Positions 1 through 6,679 of a DNA stretch of 64,000 nt are shown here, piece after piece (position 1 is the stretch's first letter; the number at the start of each line of letters is the position of its first letter). Position numbers and translations under genes: made by a program. The notes below the pieces were generated by a model. That model saw nothing but the letters and a program-made list of their open reading frames with translations, did no database searches and was not told the DNA's origin. Source of the DNA: Chitinophaga caseinilytica (GTDB taxonomy: Bacteria > Bacteroidota > Bacteroidia > Chitinophagales > Chitinophagaceae). The stretch is from assembly GCF_038396765.1 (NCBI RefSeq), contig NZ_CP150096.1, positions 4,199,001-4,263,000 on the forward strand, in the 5' to 3' direction.

Positions 1-793
1 TAGCGGCGGGAGTGTGCAAACGCTGTGGAGCTGTACGCGCGCATTTTTTGACTACCGGGGTAAAGCACCTGCAAGCACTACGCCGGCGGACATCCTGGCT
101 TTTTACGAGCACCTGCAGGTATGCCCGCTGCGGCGTGGAGAAGGGGTGTTGAGCGGCAAGATGGTGGACCATTACCTGTACAGCCTGCGGGTGTTTTTTG
201 ACTGGCAGCAGGCGGTGGGCCTGGTGCTGGCGCATCCCATGAGTGGGTTGCAACTGCGGCGGCTGGGTGGTGGCCAGCGGCTCCCGCTATCGGTGGCGGA
301 GATTACCGCGCTGTTCGATGTTGCCCACCATGAGCGGGAGCAGGCAGCGCTGCACCTGCTCTATAGCTGCGGCCTGCGGCGCAGCGAGGCGGTGCTACTG
401 GGGCCCGGTGACGTGTGGCCGGAGCGTGGTGTGCTGTATGTGCGCCGTGGCAAGGGCGCCCGCCGGCGGGTGGTGCCGCTGGCGAGCCGCGCGGCGGCAA
501 GCCTGGGAACTTACCTGCGCTGGCTGGCGGTGCTGTTGCCGGGTGGTTCACCGCGGCTGCTGGTCGGTAGCCGTGCCCAGGCAATGACGGGCGACCGCCT
601 TTGCGAGCTGGTAAAGGAGTTGGGTGAGCGCGCGGAACTGGAAACGGTGGTAACGCCGCACCGGCTGCGCCACTCCATCGCCACGCACCTGCTGGCGCGG
701 GGCATGTCGCTGGAACAGGTGCGGGATTTTTTAGGTCACCGCCATGCGGATACCACGCAGCTCTACGCACACCCGCAAAACCCTGGCTTATGA
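1..793 (+). CDS. Tyrosine recombinase A, XerC/D-like (5' truncated by window), copy A
   Basis: Site-specific recombinase of the phage-integrase family, expected to cut and rejoin DNA through a 3'-phosphotyrosine link. Only the last 264 residues are in the window; the complete copy at 9570-10424 has 284. In that numbering the catalytic set is complete: Arg147 (in CGLRR), Lys172 in the beta-hairpin, His241 and Arg244 (HRLR), His267 (LGH) and the nucleophile Tyr276 (QLYAH). An N-terminal SAM-like DNA-binding domain covers about residues 1-100. Its stop overlaps the start of the next recombinase by 4 nt, so the two are translationally coupled. Position 1 is the third base of a codon; the frame starts at base 2. 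Confidence 0.93.
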   Translation, partial: SGGSVQTLWSCTRAFFDYRGKAPASTTPADILAFYEHLQVCPLRRGEGVLSGKMVDHYLYSLRVFFDWQQAVGLVLAHPMSGLQLRRLGGGQRLPLSVAEITALFDVAHHEREQAALHLLYSCGLRRSEAVLLGPGDVWPERGVLYVRRGKGARRRVVPLASRAAASLGTYLRWLAVLLPGGSPRLLVGSRAQAMTGDRLCELVKELGERAELETVVTPHRLRHSIATHLLARGMSLEQVRDFLGHRHADTTQLYAHPQNPGL

Positions 794-1641
794 CGCTGGA
801 CGCCTACCTGCAATCGCGTTACGCCGCCTCCACGGCCGAGGCCTACGGGCGTGAGATCGCCGCTTACCTGTTTGGGTATCGCGGTGCTGACGGTGCTGGT
901 TATGGGGATGTGGTGCAATGGCTGGGCGTAGTGCGCAGCCGCTACGGCAACGCGTCTACGCTCAACGGGATGTTATGCGCGGTGAAGGCGTATTACGGCT
1001 GGCTGGTGGCCACTGGCGTGCGTGCGGACAATCCTGCCAAAAGGATCCGTTTGCGGGACGTGCGCAGCCGGGACATCCAGTTGCAGGACCTGCTGGCGCC
1101 TGCGGAGCTGGAAGCGTTGCTGCCGGCAAATGGTAAAAAGGGGCGTTATACGGCGCTGGCTTACCGCGACCGGGTGTTGGTGAGTCTTTTGATCTATCAG
1201 GCCTTAAAACCGGCAGAAATCGCCACACTCCGCATAACGGATATCGACCTGGAGAGCGGGACGGTGTTTACTGCCGGCACGGTATCAACTCACGCGCGGC
1301 GGCTTCCCTTGCAGGCGGCACAGGTGCTTTTGCTTTACGCCTACCTCCGGGAAATCCGCCCGCGGTTGGGCAAAGGCGCTGCCAGCGACCGGTTGCTGCT
1401 GGGGCTGCGGGGCAAGCCGATGGCGGCGGCAGATATCGTCAAGCACGTGTTGCGGCACTACCCGGTGAGCGCGCAGCGGATCCGCCAGAGCGTCATTGCC
1501 AACAAGCTGAAAGCCGGTGAGGGACTGGCTGCGGTGCAGGTGTTTGCGGGACACAAGTACCCGTCGAGCACGGAGCGTTACCGGCAGAGCTGTGATGGTG
1601 AGCTGGCCGCGGCTGTAGCAGCCTATCATCCGATGGGATAG
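790..1641 (+). CDS. Tyrosine recombinase B, catalytically degenerate partner, copy A
   Basis: A 283-aa integrase-family protein encoded directly after recombinase A, with a 4-nt ATGA overlap. The fold is kept (N-terminal SAM-like domain, C-terminal catalytic domain, AGH at 253-255, Tyr264). The first catalytic Arg is replaced by Lys140 (ALKPAE in place of GLRRSE), and the His of the HxxR box is Gln229 (QRIR), while Arg232 remains. Such changes usually weaken or abolish cleavage, so it may be a structural or regulatory partner of A, as in paired-recombinase transposons. That role is inference. A second copy lies at 10421-11272. Confidence 0.88.
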   Translation: MTLDAYLQSRYAASTAEAYGREIAAYLFGYRGADGAGYGDVVQWLGVVRSRYGNASTLNGMLCAVKAYYGWLVATGVRADNPAKRIRLRDVRSRDIQLQDLLAPAELEALLPANGKKGRYTALAYRDRVLVSLLIYQALKPAEIATLRITDIDLESGTVFTAGTVSTHARRLPLQAAQVLLLYAYLREIRPRLGKGAASDRLLLGLRGKPMAAADIVKHVLRHYPVSAQRIRQSVIANKLKAGEGLAAVQVFAGHKYPSSTERYRQSCDGELAAAVAAYHPMG

Positions 1642-1705
1642 AGAATGAACAGAATGAACGGGGGCGTTGCCCTATTGTATTGTTAACTTCAAATCGAACC
1701 CTAAA

Positions 1706-2335
1706 ATGGAAATCAAGTTGAGTAAGCTGAAAAAGACAAAAATCGAGGCACGGCAGGACGTGCACGAGATTATGCAGCTGTTGCTGCGGCGGGAACAGAA
1801 GGTTGACCGCAACCGGGAGCACCTGTGGGTGCTGGGACTGTCGGCAGACAATACGATCCTTTTGATCGAGCTGGTGAGCATGGGCTCGGTGACGCGCACG
1901 ATTGCCGAGCCGATGGAGATCTACAGCCTGGCGCTGCAAAAGCGCAGCGTGAAAATTATCCTGGTACACAATCATCCGAGCGGCTTGCTGAAGCCTTCCG
2001 CTGCTGATAAGGACATGACGGACCGGATGATCCAGTGCGGCCGGCTGCTGCATGTTCCGGTGGAGGACCATTACATTATCAGCGAAAAGGGATATTACAG
2101 CTTTGCGCAGGACGGCCTGCTGGCGGAGCTGGAACGGAGCGAAAAATACCTGCTGGATTATGAGCTGGAAGCCCGGGCGCGGGATCAGGGCAAGGAGATC
2201 GGCGTCAAGGCTGGTGCGCGAGAACAGGCAAAGCAGATAGCCCGGCAGATGAAGGCAAAAGGCTATACGGTTAATGAGATCATGGAACTTACGGGATTAG
2301 GCAAGGCAGCTGTCCAGCGGTTGAAAGTGAAGTAA
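1706..2335 (+). CDS. radC: RadC-family JAMM protein with C-terminal HTH-like tail, copy A
   Basis: RadC/JAB-domain protein of 209 aa. The JAMM metal-binding residues are present: Glu55, His88-x-His90-Pro-Ser-Gly and Asp101. RadC proteins are common on mobile elements but their biochemical role is unsettled. The chosen ATG at 1706 (MEIKLSKLKK) is supported by the diverged homologue at 17528, which starts at the same residue; an in-frame ATG at 1667 is less likely. Residues from about 185 (KGYTVNEIMELTGLGKAAV) look like a helix-turn-helix tail of the kind seen on Rpn/transposase-type proteins, which is unusual for RadC. It follows the recombinase pair by about 64 nt. Confidence 0.92.
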   Translation: MEIKLSKLKKTKIEARQDVHEIMQLLLRREQKVDRNREHLWVLGLSADNTILLIELVSMGSVTRTIAEPMEIYSLALQKRSVKIILVHNHPSGLLKPSAADKDMTDRMIQCGRLLHVPVEDHYIISEKGYYSFAQDGLLAELERSEKYLLDYELEARARDQGKEIGVKAGAREQAKQIARQMKAKGYTVNEIMELTGLGKAAVQRLKVK

Positions 2336-2343
2336 AGGCCCCG

Positions 2344-2400
2344 TGGAGCTGGCGGGAATCGAACCCGCGTCCAAAAATTAGGATTCGAACCTGCGACCGC
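2344..2400 (-). other. tmRNA 3' end joined to a tRNA 3'-half remnant (attachment-site scar), copy A
   Basis: Read on the minus strand, about 2371-2344 reproduces the T-arm and acceptor end of a bacterial tmRNA (GGTTCGATTCCC within GCGGG/CCCGC, then AGCTCCA). Directly upstream on the same strand is a second T-arm (GCAGGTTCGAATCCT) with flanking sequence like the 3' half of an ordinary tRNA. Neither has a 5' half or a CCA end, so both are fragments. Tyrosine recombinases often integrate at the 3' ends of tRNA and tmRNA genes, so this most likely marks past or present att sites. It begins 9 nt after the radC stop. Confidence 0.75.
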
Positions 2401-2557
2401 CTTAAAACCTGATTTTTTTATAGGAAAGCCAAGCCAGTGCAAGGCTTGCGGTCGCCCATATGGCGTCAGAGAGTAGGTTAATGAAGATGTCGTTGATCGC
2501 CTCCATGATCGTGAAATTACTGAAATCTCCTGTCCGGGCAAAATGCGGGCGTCACAT

Positions 2558-2626
2558 CACCAGGCGGTAAACAGGCGCGCATGGTGCTCCCGGCAACGGA
2601 GTGGCCAGCCTGTTTACCGCCTGGTG
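2558..2626. repeat. 19-bp perfect inverted repeat (hairpin), copy A
   Basis: Arms at 2558-2576 and 2608-2626 are exact reverse complements (CACCAGGCGGTAAACAGGC), separated by 31 nt. There is no run of T after it, so it is not a typical terminator. It sits just downstream of the tmRNA/tRNA scar and could be a recombinase or replication-protein site. No gene is recognised between the radC stop and about 3168. Confidence 0.85.
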
Positions 2627-3167
2627 GTGCGCCAAGACGATCCTGCTGCCGGGCTTTGTACTGCCGTCGCCGTTCGCGGCAGGTCATGCACTGCAGTTTG
2701 TCCAGGTTCCACCGCTATCCGCTTCCATCCACTCGCTCCCGCCACCTTCACCGCCATGCCTTGGCGGCCACGGGGGCGGGAGCGCGGCACGCGCGTAGCC
2801 ACCGTAGGGCGGCAAGGCGGGCAGGTGGCGGACAAAGTGGGCGGCGTAGGGCTGCGACCGAAGGAAGCAGACCGGGAGCAGCCCGAGCGCAGGCAAAAGG
2901 GAAGGGCGGTTCGGGGATTACTGGCAGGGAGGGGCTGGCCCTTGCCTTTTGCCGGAGTGAGACAGCTTTACCTGCGTAAGTGCTGAGGGGCGTTATGCGT
3001 CAGCGGGGAATGTTGAACGTACTTCTGACAAGTTAGCACCCCAAGCATATGCTGCAATCCAATGCATGGAAAACGAGTTGTAACAGATGTGACAGGATTA
3101 CAGTGCTTCCTGCATTGGCATGGAATATGCAAACATTGCGTGTTGCAAAAAAAGCAACACATGAAAT

Positions 3168-3365
3168 ATGTATAAAGATTATAAAGTCTACCAGGACTAT
3201 AACTTGGAGATTCTGATAAGCAATGTCAATACCGCGCTGGATGAGGGTTGGGTTCCTGTAGGGGGCATATCGACAACACAAGCACTACTGAATGAGAATT
3301 ACGAATCTGATGCGAAGGGAAAACCGATGATGTTGTATACTCAAGCCGTTGCAAGGCCTCTGTAG
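3168..3365 (+). CDS. DUF1737 domain protein, copy A
   Basis: A 65-aa protein that matches the DUF1737 pattern as I remember it: a Tyr-Lys-Val start, a central LxxxVNxxLxEGWxPVGGIS segment (here about residues 15-35), and an aromatic/Ala-rich end with LYTQAVARP. Function of the family is unknown. It has its own intergenic space and a strong terminator about 105 nt downstream. It is enclosed by the 225-bp inverted repeats, so it may be the cargo of that structure. A second copy is at 12799-12996. Confidence 0.7.
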   Translation: MYKDYKVYQDYNLEILISNVNTALDEGWVPVGGISTTQALLNENYESDAKGKPMMLYTQAVARPL

Positions 3366-3469
3366 TAGAAGAGAGTAGTTTGGTATGATAATACTTTTTA
3401 GTTTTGAATAAGTGAAGTTGAAACTGTGAAAATACTGATATCCAGAGATTAGATTTAATTCAAACGATA

Positions 3470-3506
3470 GCGCCTTTAAGAGCACCCGCTTTTAAAGGCG
3501 CTTTTT
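3470..3506 (+). terminator. Rho-independent terminator after the DUF1737 gene, copy A
   Basis: Stem GCGCCTTTA/TAAAGGCGC with a short loop, followed by five T. Confidence 0.85.
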
Positions 3507-3582
3507 ATGTTCATCATCATTGGATGGATGCCAACTCCTCGTCTACTGATTAAGAGTCAGCTGCGCCTTTGCCCTGGGAAAT

Positions 3583-3596
3583 CCCCCCCCCCCCCC
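3583..3596. repeat. Poly-C tract (C14), copy A
   Basis: Fourteen consecutive C. The other copy has twelve (13214-13225) although the flanks are identical. The tract is non-coding, just left of the second inverted-repeat arm. It may be a true slippage site or a sequencing or assembly artefact. Confidence 0.8.
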
Positions 3597-3929
3597 ACAC
3601 CCCGTTTACTTACACTGTTCCCTACTTACTAAAAAGGAAACGCGGTCTCACTGCGGGTAAAAGGCAGGGCTTGCCCTTTAGCAGCGAGCCCTTGTGCAGC
3701 CCTTCCTTTTACCCTTCGTTCGGGCAGCTCCCGGTCTTTGCGCGAAGCGCGCAAATCCCTCCTCTGCCCATTTAGTCCGCCACCTGCCGGCGGCGGCGCC
3801 CGGCCGGTAGCTCCGTGCTCGCTAAAGCTCACACTCCCGCTCCCGTGTTCGCCGCCGCATGGCGGTGGGTGGCGGTAAGCGGTCAGGCATCAACTCACTC
3901 TTTTTTTACTACTTAAAATTTTACTGAAG

Positions 3930-4145
3930 ATGGAACTGTTATGGTTTATGAATCCCTCCCTGGGAGCGGATTACGGTACGTTTTATTGTGTGGTGTGCGG
4001 GGATGCGTTCTATTACTCGCCGCGCCTGACGTGTCATTGCAACCGTTGTGCTATGCGGGAGCTGGCGGCGCTGGAGCGTTCGGAGGCGGATGCGGGGCAG
4101 CGGGCAACGTATAGGCGGGCATACGCGATGCTGGAGGAACTGTAG
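3930..4145 (+). CDS. Small zinc-ribbon-like protein, copy A
   Basis: A 71-aa hypothetical protein with cysteine pairs CVVC near residue 21 and CHCNRC near residue 37, a spacing that could bind one zinc ion. The C-terminal 30 residues are predicted helical and rich in Ala, Glu and Arg. No family is recognised. It follows a GC-rich inverted-repeat arm and precedes a convergent 25-bp inverted repeat. Small zinc-ribbon proteins on mobile elements are often DNA-binding, but that is only a guess here. A second copy is at 13559-13774. Confidence 0.6.
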   Translation: MELLWFMNPSLGADYGTFYCVVCGDAFYYSPRLTCHCNRCAMRELAALERSEADAGQRATYRRAYAMLEEL

Positions 4146-4216
4146 TCAGCGGTAGTGCATGGCCTGCCGCGAACGGCGGCATCAGTTCATCGCCCGGCGG
4201 TGGGATGGTCTTGGCG

Positions 4217-4292
4217 CATCATGGGTAAAGCAGGCGGCCGGCGCTGCCGGTGCCAGGCGCTCCGTAACCGGCCACCTGCTTTACCCATGATG
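4217..4292. repeat. 25-bp inverted repeat between convergent genes, copy A
   Basis: Arms 4217-4241 and 4268-4292 pair over 25 bp with one mismatch (CATCATGGGTAAAGCAGG and its complement), loop 26 nt. It lies between the zinc-ribbon gene (+) and the unknown gene at 4314 (-). A stretch of T follows about 10 nt later, so bidirectional termination is possible. Confidence 0.8.
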
Positions 4293-4313
4293 ATGTAGTT
4301 TTTTTTCAATTGA

Positions 4314-4631
4314 CTAAAGAACAATATTGTGATTGCTGCAATAGTCTTCAATCGTAGAGAATGGAAGAACGCTATCGTCGTGCGTTGGGGTAACGACATA
4401 TATCCTTAAAGGTGTGCCTGCAGGCAGTGCTTTTAAAGCAGCAAGAGTGGCTTGTTTATTAGATAATACATCGTGAATGGAGTGGTCGAAGGGGTTAGAT
4501 GGTGCGATGTCGTTAGCTCTTCTCATAAATGTCTCGAAGAGGCGCTGGTCTTGAGGTCCGATAAAGCTGTAATCTCCTTTTTTGAGGTGGTGTTGCAAGT
4601 TGTCGGCTTGATCTTGTAATTGTTGTAGCAT
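4314..4631 (-). CDS. Hypothetical protein (105 aa), copy A
   Basis: Unrecognised 105-aa protein. The first 20 residues are Gln/Leu-rich and probably coiled-coil, followed by a compact alpha/beta-looking region with PLRIYVVTP near residue 79. There is no signal peptide or membrane segment. It faces the Rhs core junction about 140 nt away, in the opposite direction to the toxin gene. Its place next to an rhs tip could mean an immunity or regulatory role, but nothing in the sequence shows it. Base composition is more AT-rich than the recombinases, as in the cassettes. Second copy at 13943-14260. Confidence 0.6.
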   Translation of the reverse strand: MLQQLQDQADNLQHHLKKGDYSFIGPQDQRLFETFMRRANDIAPSNPFDHSIHDVLSNKQATLAALKALPAGTPLRIYVVTPTHDDSVLPFSTIEDYCSNHNIVL

Positions 4632-4810
4632 ATGATTGTTTTAGTTCAACGAATTTACACACTTGAAAGGAAATCAAATATGACGATGAATCATTATCTT
4701 TAACGGTAGTTCTTTGAGGTAAATATATCTCCTTGGTGCCGCGGTGCTGATGGGAAAAAGTTGTGAGCCATTGAAGGTATGGGTTTAACGGGAAGGAGAA
4801 TGATAATGAG

Positions 4811-5821
4811 GTGAAGGGGGAGGGGATGCAGGTAGACTTCGGCGCCCGTGTGCATGACCCGAGGGTTGGTAGATTCTTATCTCGTGATCCGCTTGCGAAA
4901 AAGTATCCAGGGCAAAGCGATTATGCATACGCAGCGAACAATCCAGTGCGCTTTATTGATGTATATGGGATGGGGCCAGATGATCCGCCACCTTTTTTGC
5001 AAAAGCTAGCTATATATTCCCAGTTTTATATTCGCTTGATGACTCCGCGTCCTAAGGAATGGGGTGAGAATCTGCGAGCGAATGGGCGTATACTTGGTGA
5101 TGCTTCTGGTGCGGTGGCGGCATCGACCTTTGGGATTTTGCAAGGTATGTCACCCTTTCCAAGGAAATCAGCAGAGGAAGTTGGATTATATGGATATGAA
5201 GGATGGTACAATGGCGGTGTTACGGTTGGAGAGAGTGCAGGGCCTGCTACCAGCTTGTTAACGGGTGGTAATAGTGGGCTTTCTCCGAAATTGGCAACGG
5301 CCTCAGGTAGTGCGCAGATCGCGGTGACTAATTCTGCGGCAGTTGCTGCTACGACAACGGCTATTGCATATTCAACAGCGACTAGTAACAGCCAGCCTGA
5401 AGAGCAAGCTGGGTCTGGGGCTTCAGAAAGGAGTGGTACTAATGGAGGTAGTTCAAATGAAGGGGCTAATGGCGGCGGCGGTCCTTATGTGTGGAGAGGG
5501 CTTTCTCGAGAGGACGTAGTGTCAGTTGCGCAGGGAAGAGGGATATCTGCTCGAAGTCCAAACGCAACCAATTCTCCGATCAGCCACGTGGCTGGTAAAA
5601 AAGAAACACAATGGATTTCTACTTCGTTGGATGAAAGCACAGCTAAAGGTAAGTATGGTGAGAATGGATATGTTAAAATTGATCTTTCTAAGGTGGAGTC
5701 TGTGATAGAGTGGATTAATAACGGATTTAATCCTCCAAGAGGGCGTCCTCATAATTATGCAAAGAAAGACCAAGAGGTTTTAATACAGAAACACATTCCT
5801 CAGGAAGCAATAGTAAAATAA
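4811..5821 (+). CDS. Orphan Rhs C-terminus 1: Rhs core end plus ADP-ribosyltransferase-like toxin tip
   Basis: The frame is open from about 4774 (YGFNGKENDNEVK) after an in-frame TGA, so the Rhs N-terminus and YD-repeat shell are missing. Residues 1-55 are the conserved core end (DFGARVHDPRVGRFLSRDP, then AANNPVRFIDVYGMG). Residues 56-220 are a low-complexity Ala/Ser/Gly linker. Residues 221-336 form the tip. Arg229 (YVWRG), Ser270-Thr271-Ser272 and Asp320-Gln321-Glu322 fit the R-S-E pattern of ADP-ribosyltransferases. It may start at GTG 4811 or be silent until recombined with an rhs gene. The next gene begins 5 nt later and is probably its immunity protein. Confidence 0.75.
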   Translation: MKGEGMQVDFGARVHDPRVGRFLSRDPLAKKYPGQSDYAYAANNPVRFIDVYGMGPDDPPPFLQKLAIYSQFYIRLMTPRPKEWGENLRANGRILGDASGAVAASTFGILQGMSPFPRKSAEEVGLYGYEGWYNGGVTVGESAGPATSLLTGGNSGLSPKLATASGSAQIAVTNSAAVAATTTAIAYSTATSNSQPEEQAGSGASERSGTNGGSSNEGANGGGGPYVWRGLSREDVVSVAQGRGISARSPNATNSPISHVAGKKETQWISTSLDESTAKGKYGENGYVKIDLSKVESVIEWINNGFNPPRGRPHNYAKKDQEVLIQKHIPQEAIVK

Positions 5822-5826
5822 AATAT

Positions 5827-6135
5827 ATGGATCAAGCATTAATTGAAGAACTTGATAGATGTTGGGACTACGAAGAGGGGTTCTTTGGTAGGTTGCGACA
5901 AGGCTTCTTTGAAGAGGAGTTGTATCAAAATTTTATAGGGATTTTAAAAAGAATAACGATCAGGACGGAAGAGACAATGATCCCTTATGACTTAGTTCAT
6001 TTGTTGTGGTATGTGCCATTATTTATGGAGTGGCAGCGGGAGAGGGTAGTGCGGGTGATGTCCAATGAGGAATACGAAATTAAGAAGACTAATGTTGAAA
6101 ATGAATTAGAGCGCATTTTTGGAGTTCCGATATGA
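5827..6135 (+). CDS. Putative immunity protein for Rhs tip 1
   Basis: A 102-aa acidic protein, mostly helical, with no signal peptide or membrane segment, so cytoplasmic, as expected for protection against an intracellular ADP-ribosyltransferase. It starts 5 nt after the toxin stop, the usual position of the cognate immunity gene in polymorphic toxin loci. I do not recognise a named immunity family. Composition is AT-rich like the toxin tip and unlike the GC-rich recombinase genes, which supports joint acquisition. A bidirectional terminator follows. Confidence 0.65.
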   Translation: MDQALIEELDRCWDYEEGFFGRLRQGFFEEELYQNFIGILKRITIRTEETMIPYDLVHLLWYVPLFMEWQRERVVRVMSNEEYEIKKTNVENELERIFGVPI

Positions 6136-6150
6136 TTTTTTGGCTTTCAA

Positions 6151-6188
6151 CAATAAAAACGCCGCCTAATTGGGCGGCGTTTTTATTG
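6151..6188. terminator. Bidirectional terminator between the immunity and XRE genes
   Basis: Perfect 16-bp inverted repeat (6151-6166 and 6173-6188) with a 6-nt loop; A-run on the left, T-run on the right, so it can end transcription of both convergent genes. It overlaps the stop of the XRE gene. Confidence 0.92.
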
Positions 6189-6515
6189 TTGCGCTTTTCT
6201 GATTTTGGCGTCGCGGATGTAAGTGTCGATGAGGTCGAACAATACGGTCTTTTTAGGTTCCTCGATCAGTTCGATGTCCTGGAGTCTTTTCAATGTCTTT
6301 TTATCGAACTTGCTGTTAATCCCTTCTCCCACGAGGTAATCGAGTGAAACCCCGAGCGCATCTGCAATCCTCTTGGCAGCGTCGAGGGAGGGCACGGCTT
6401 CTGCGCGCTCGTACTTGCCGATCATGACGCGGGACACGCCGCTGGCGTCCGCGAGGTCTGTTTGTGACCATCCTTTTGCATCTCTAGCATCTGCGATAAT
6501 CTTGCCTGTATTCAT
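6183..6515 (-). CDS. XRE-family HTH transcriptional regulator
   Basis: A 110-aa DNA-binding regulator. Residues about 5-60 form a classic Cro/C1-type HTH (ADARDAKGWSQTDLADASGV, then IGKYERAEAVPSLDAAKRIADAL), and the rest is a short charged tail. It is convergent with the toxin-immunity pair and precedes the primase gene on the other strand. A degenerate copy occupies the same place after cassette 2 (15623-15925), so the regulator is a fixed part of each cassette. It probably controls the cassette or the divergently transcribed primase operon. That is inference. Confidence 0.9.
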   Translation of the reverse strand: MNTGKIIADARDAKGWSQTDLADASGVSRVMIGKYERAEAVPSLDAAKRIADALGVSLDYLVGEGINSKFDKKTLKRLQDIELIEEPKKTVLFDLIDTYIRDAKIRKAQQ

Positions 6516-6679
6516 GTCTTAAAGGATACCGATTTGTTTGTCAGGAGCGGTATTTTACAAATTTATGTAACTAAAGGATAGAAAAAGTGCCGATAGGATT
6601 TGGTTGTTTTGAAGCTATTGGATAGATTTGTATCTGATAGTTACAGGAAAAATATTTTTCCACATCCAAAACCGCCAGC

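Larger units (their letters stand above)
2750..3865. repeat. Long imperfect inverted repeat enclosing the DUF1737 gene, copy A
   Basis: The stretch at about 2750-2975 reappears in reverse complement at about 3635-3865. Matching blocks include GGCAGGTGGCGGAC at 2820 with GTCCGCCACCTGCC at 3775, AGACCGGGAGCAGC at 2870 with a near-match at 3724, and CCCTTGCCTTTTGCC at 2939 with its counterpart near 3656. Matched positions sum to about 6607-6616 throughout, so the arms are colinear with few indels. Each arm contains smaller hairpins (for example 2734-2784). Open frames inside the arms are low-complexity, Arg/Gly/Ala-rich and read as non-coding. The centre holds the DUF1737 gene and its terminator. 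Confidence 0.8.
1..4788 (+). repeat. Direct repeat unit, copy A (left end outside window)
   Basis: This stretch is repeated at 9632-14417. Every reading frame I compared translates identically, and the only differences found are C14 versus C12 in one homopolymer and a single C/T change at 4789, just past the end. Identity fades within about 30 bases, inside codons of an Rhs core. The copy holds two recombinases, RadC, a tmRNA/tRNA scar, an inverted repeat with a DUF1737 gene, a zinc-ribbon gene and an unknown gene. Because position 1 is already inside the first gene, the left boundary of the repeat cannot be seen. Confidence 0.95.

Noticed and set aside
303..770. Long minus-strand frame opposite recombinase A (also 9934-10401)
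   Set aside because: Pro/Ala/Arg-rich shadow of a GC-rich gene; no start context and no family.
2344..2400. Complete tRNA or tmRNA gene
   Set aside because: Only T-arm and acceptor fragments are present; no 5' half, D-arm or CCA end.
2543..2986. Frames of 130-147 aa in the GC-rich stretch
   Set aside because: They lie in the inverted-repeat arm, have low-complexity Arg/Gly/Ala composition and are mirrored in the other arm, so read as non-coding.
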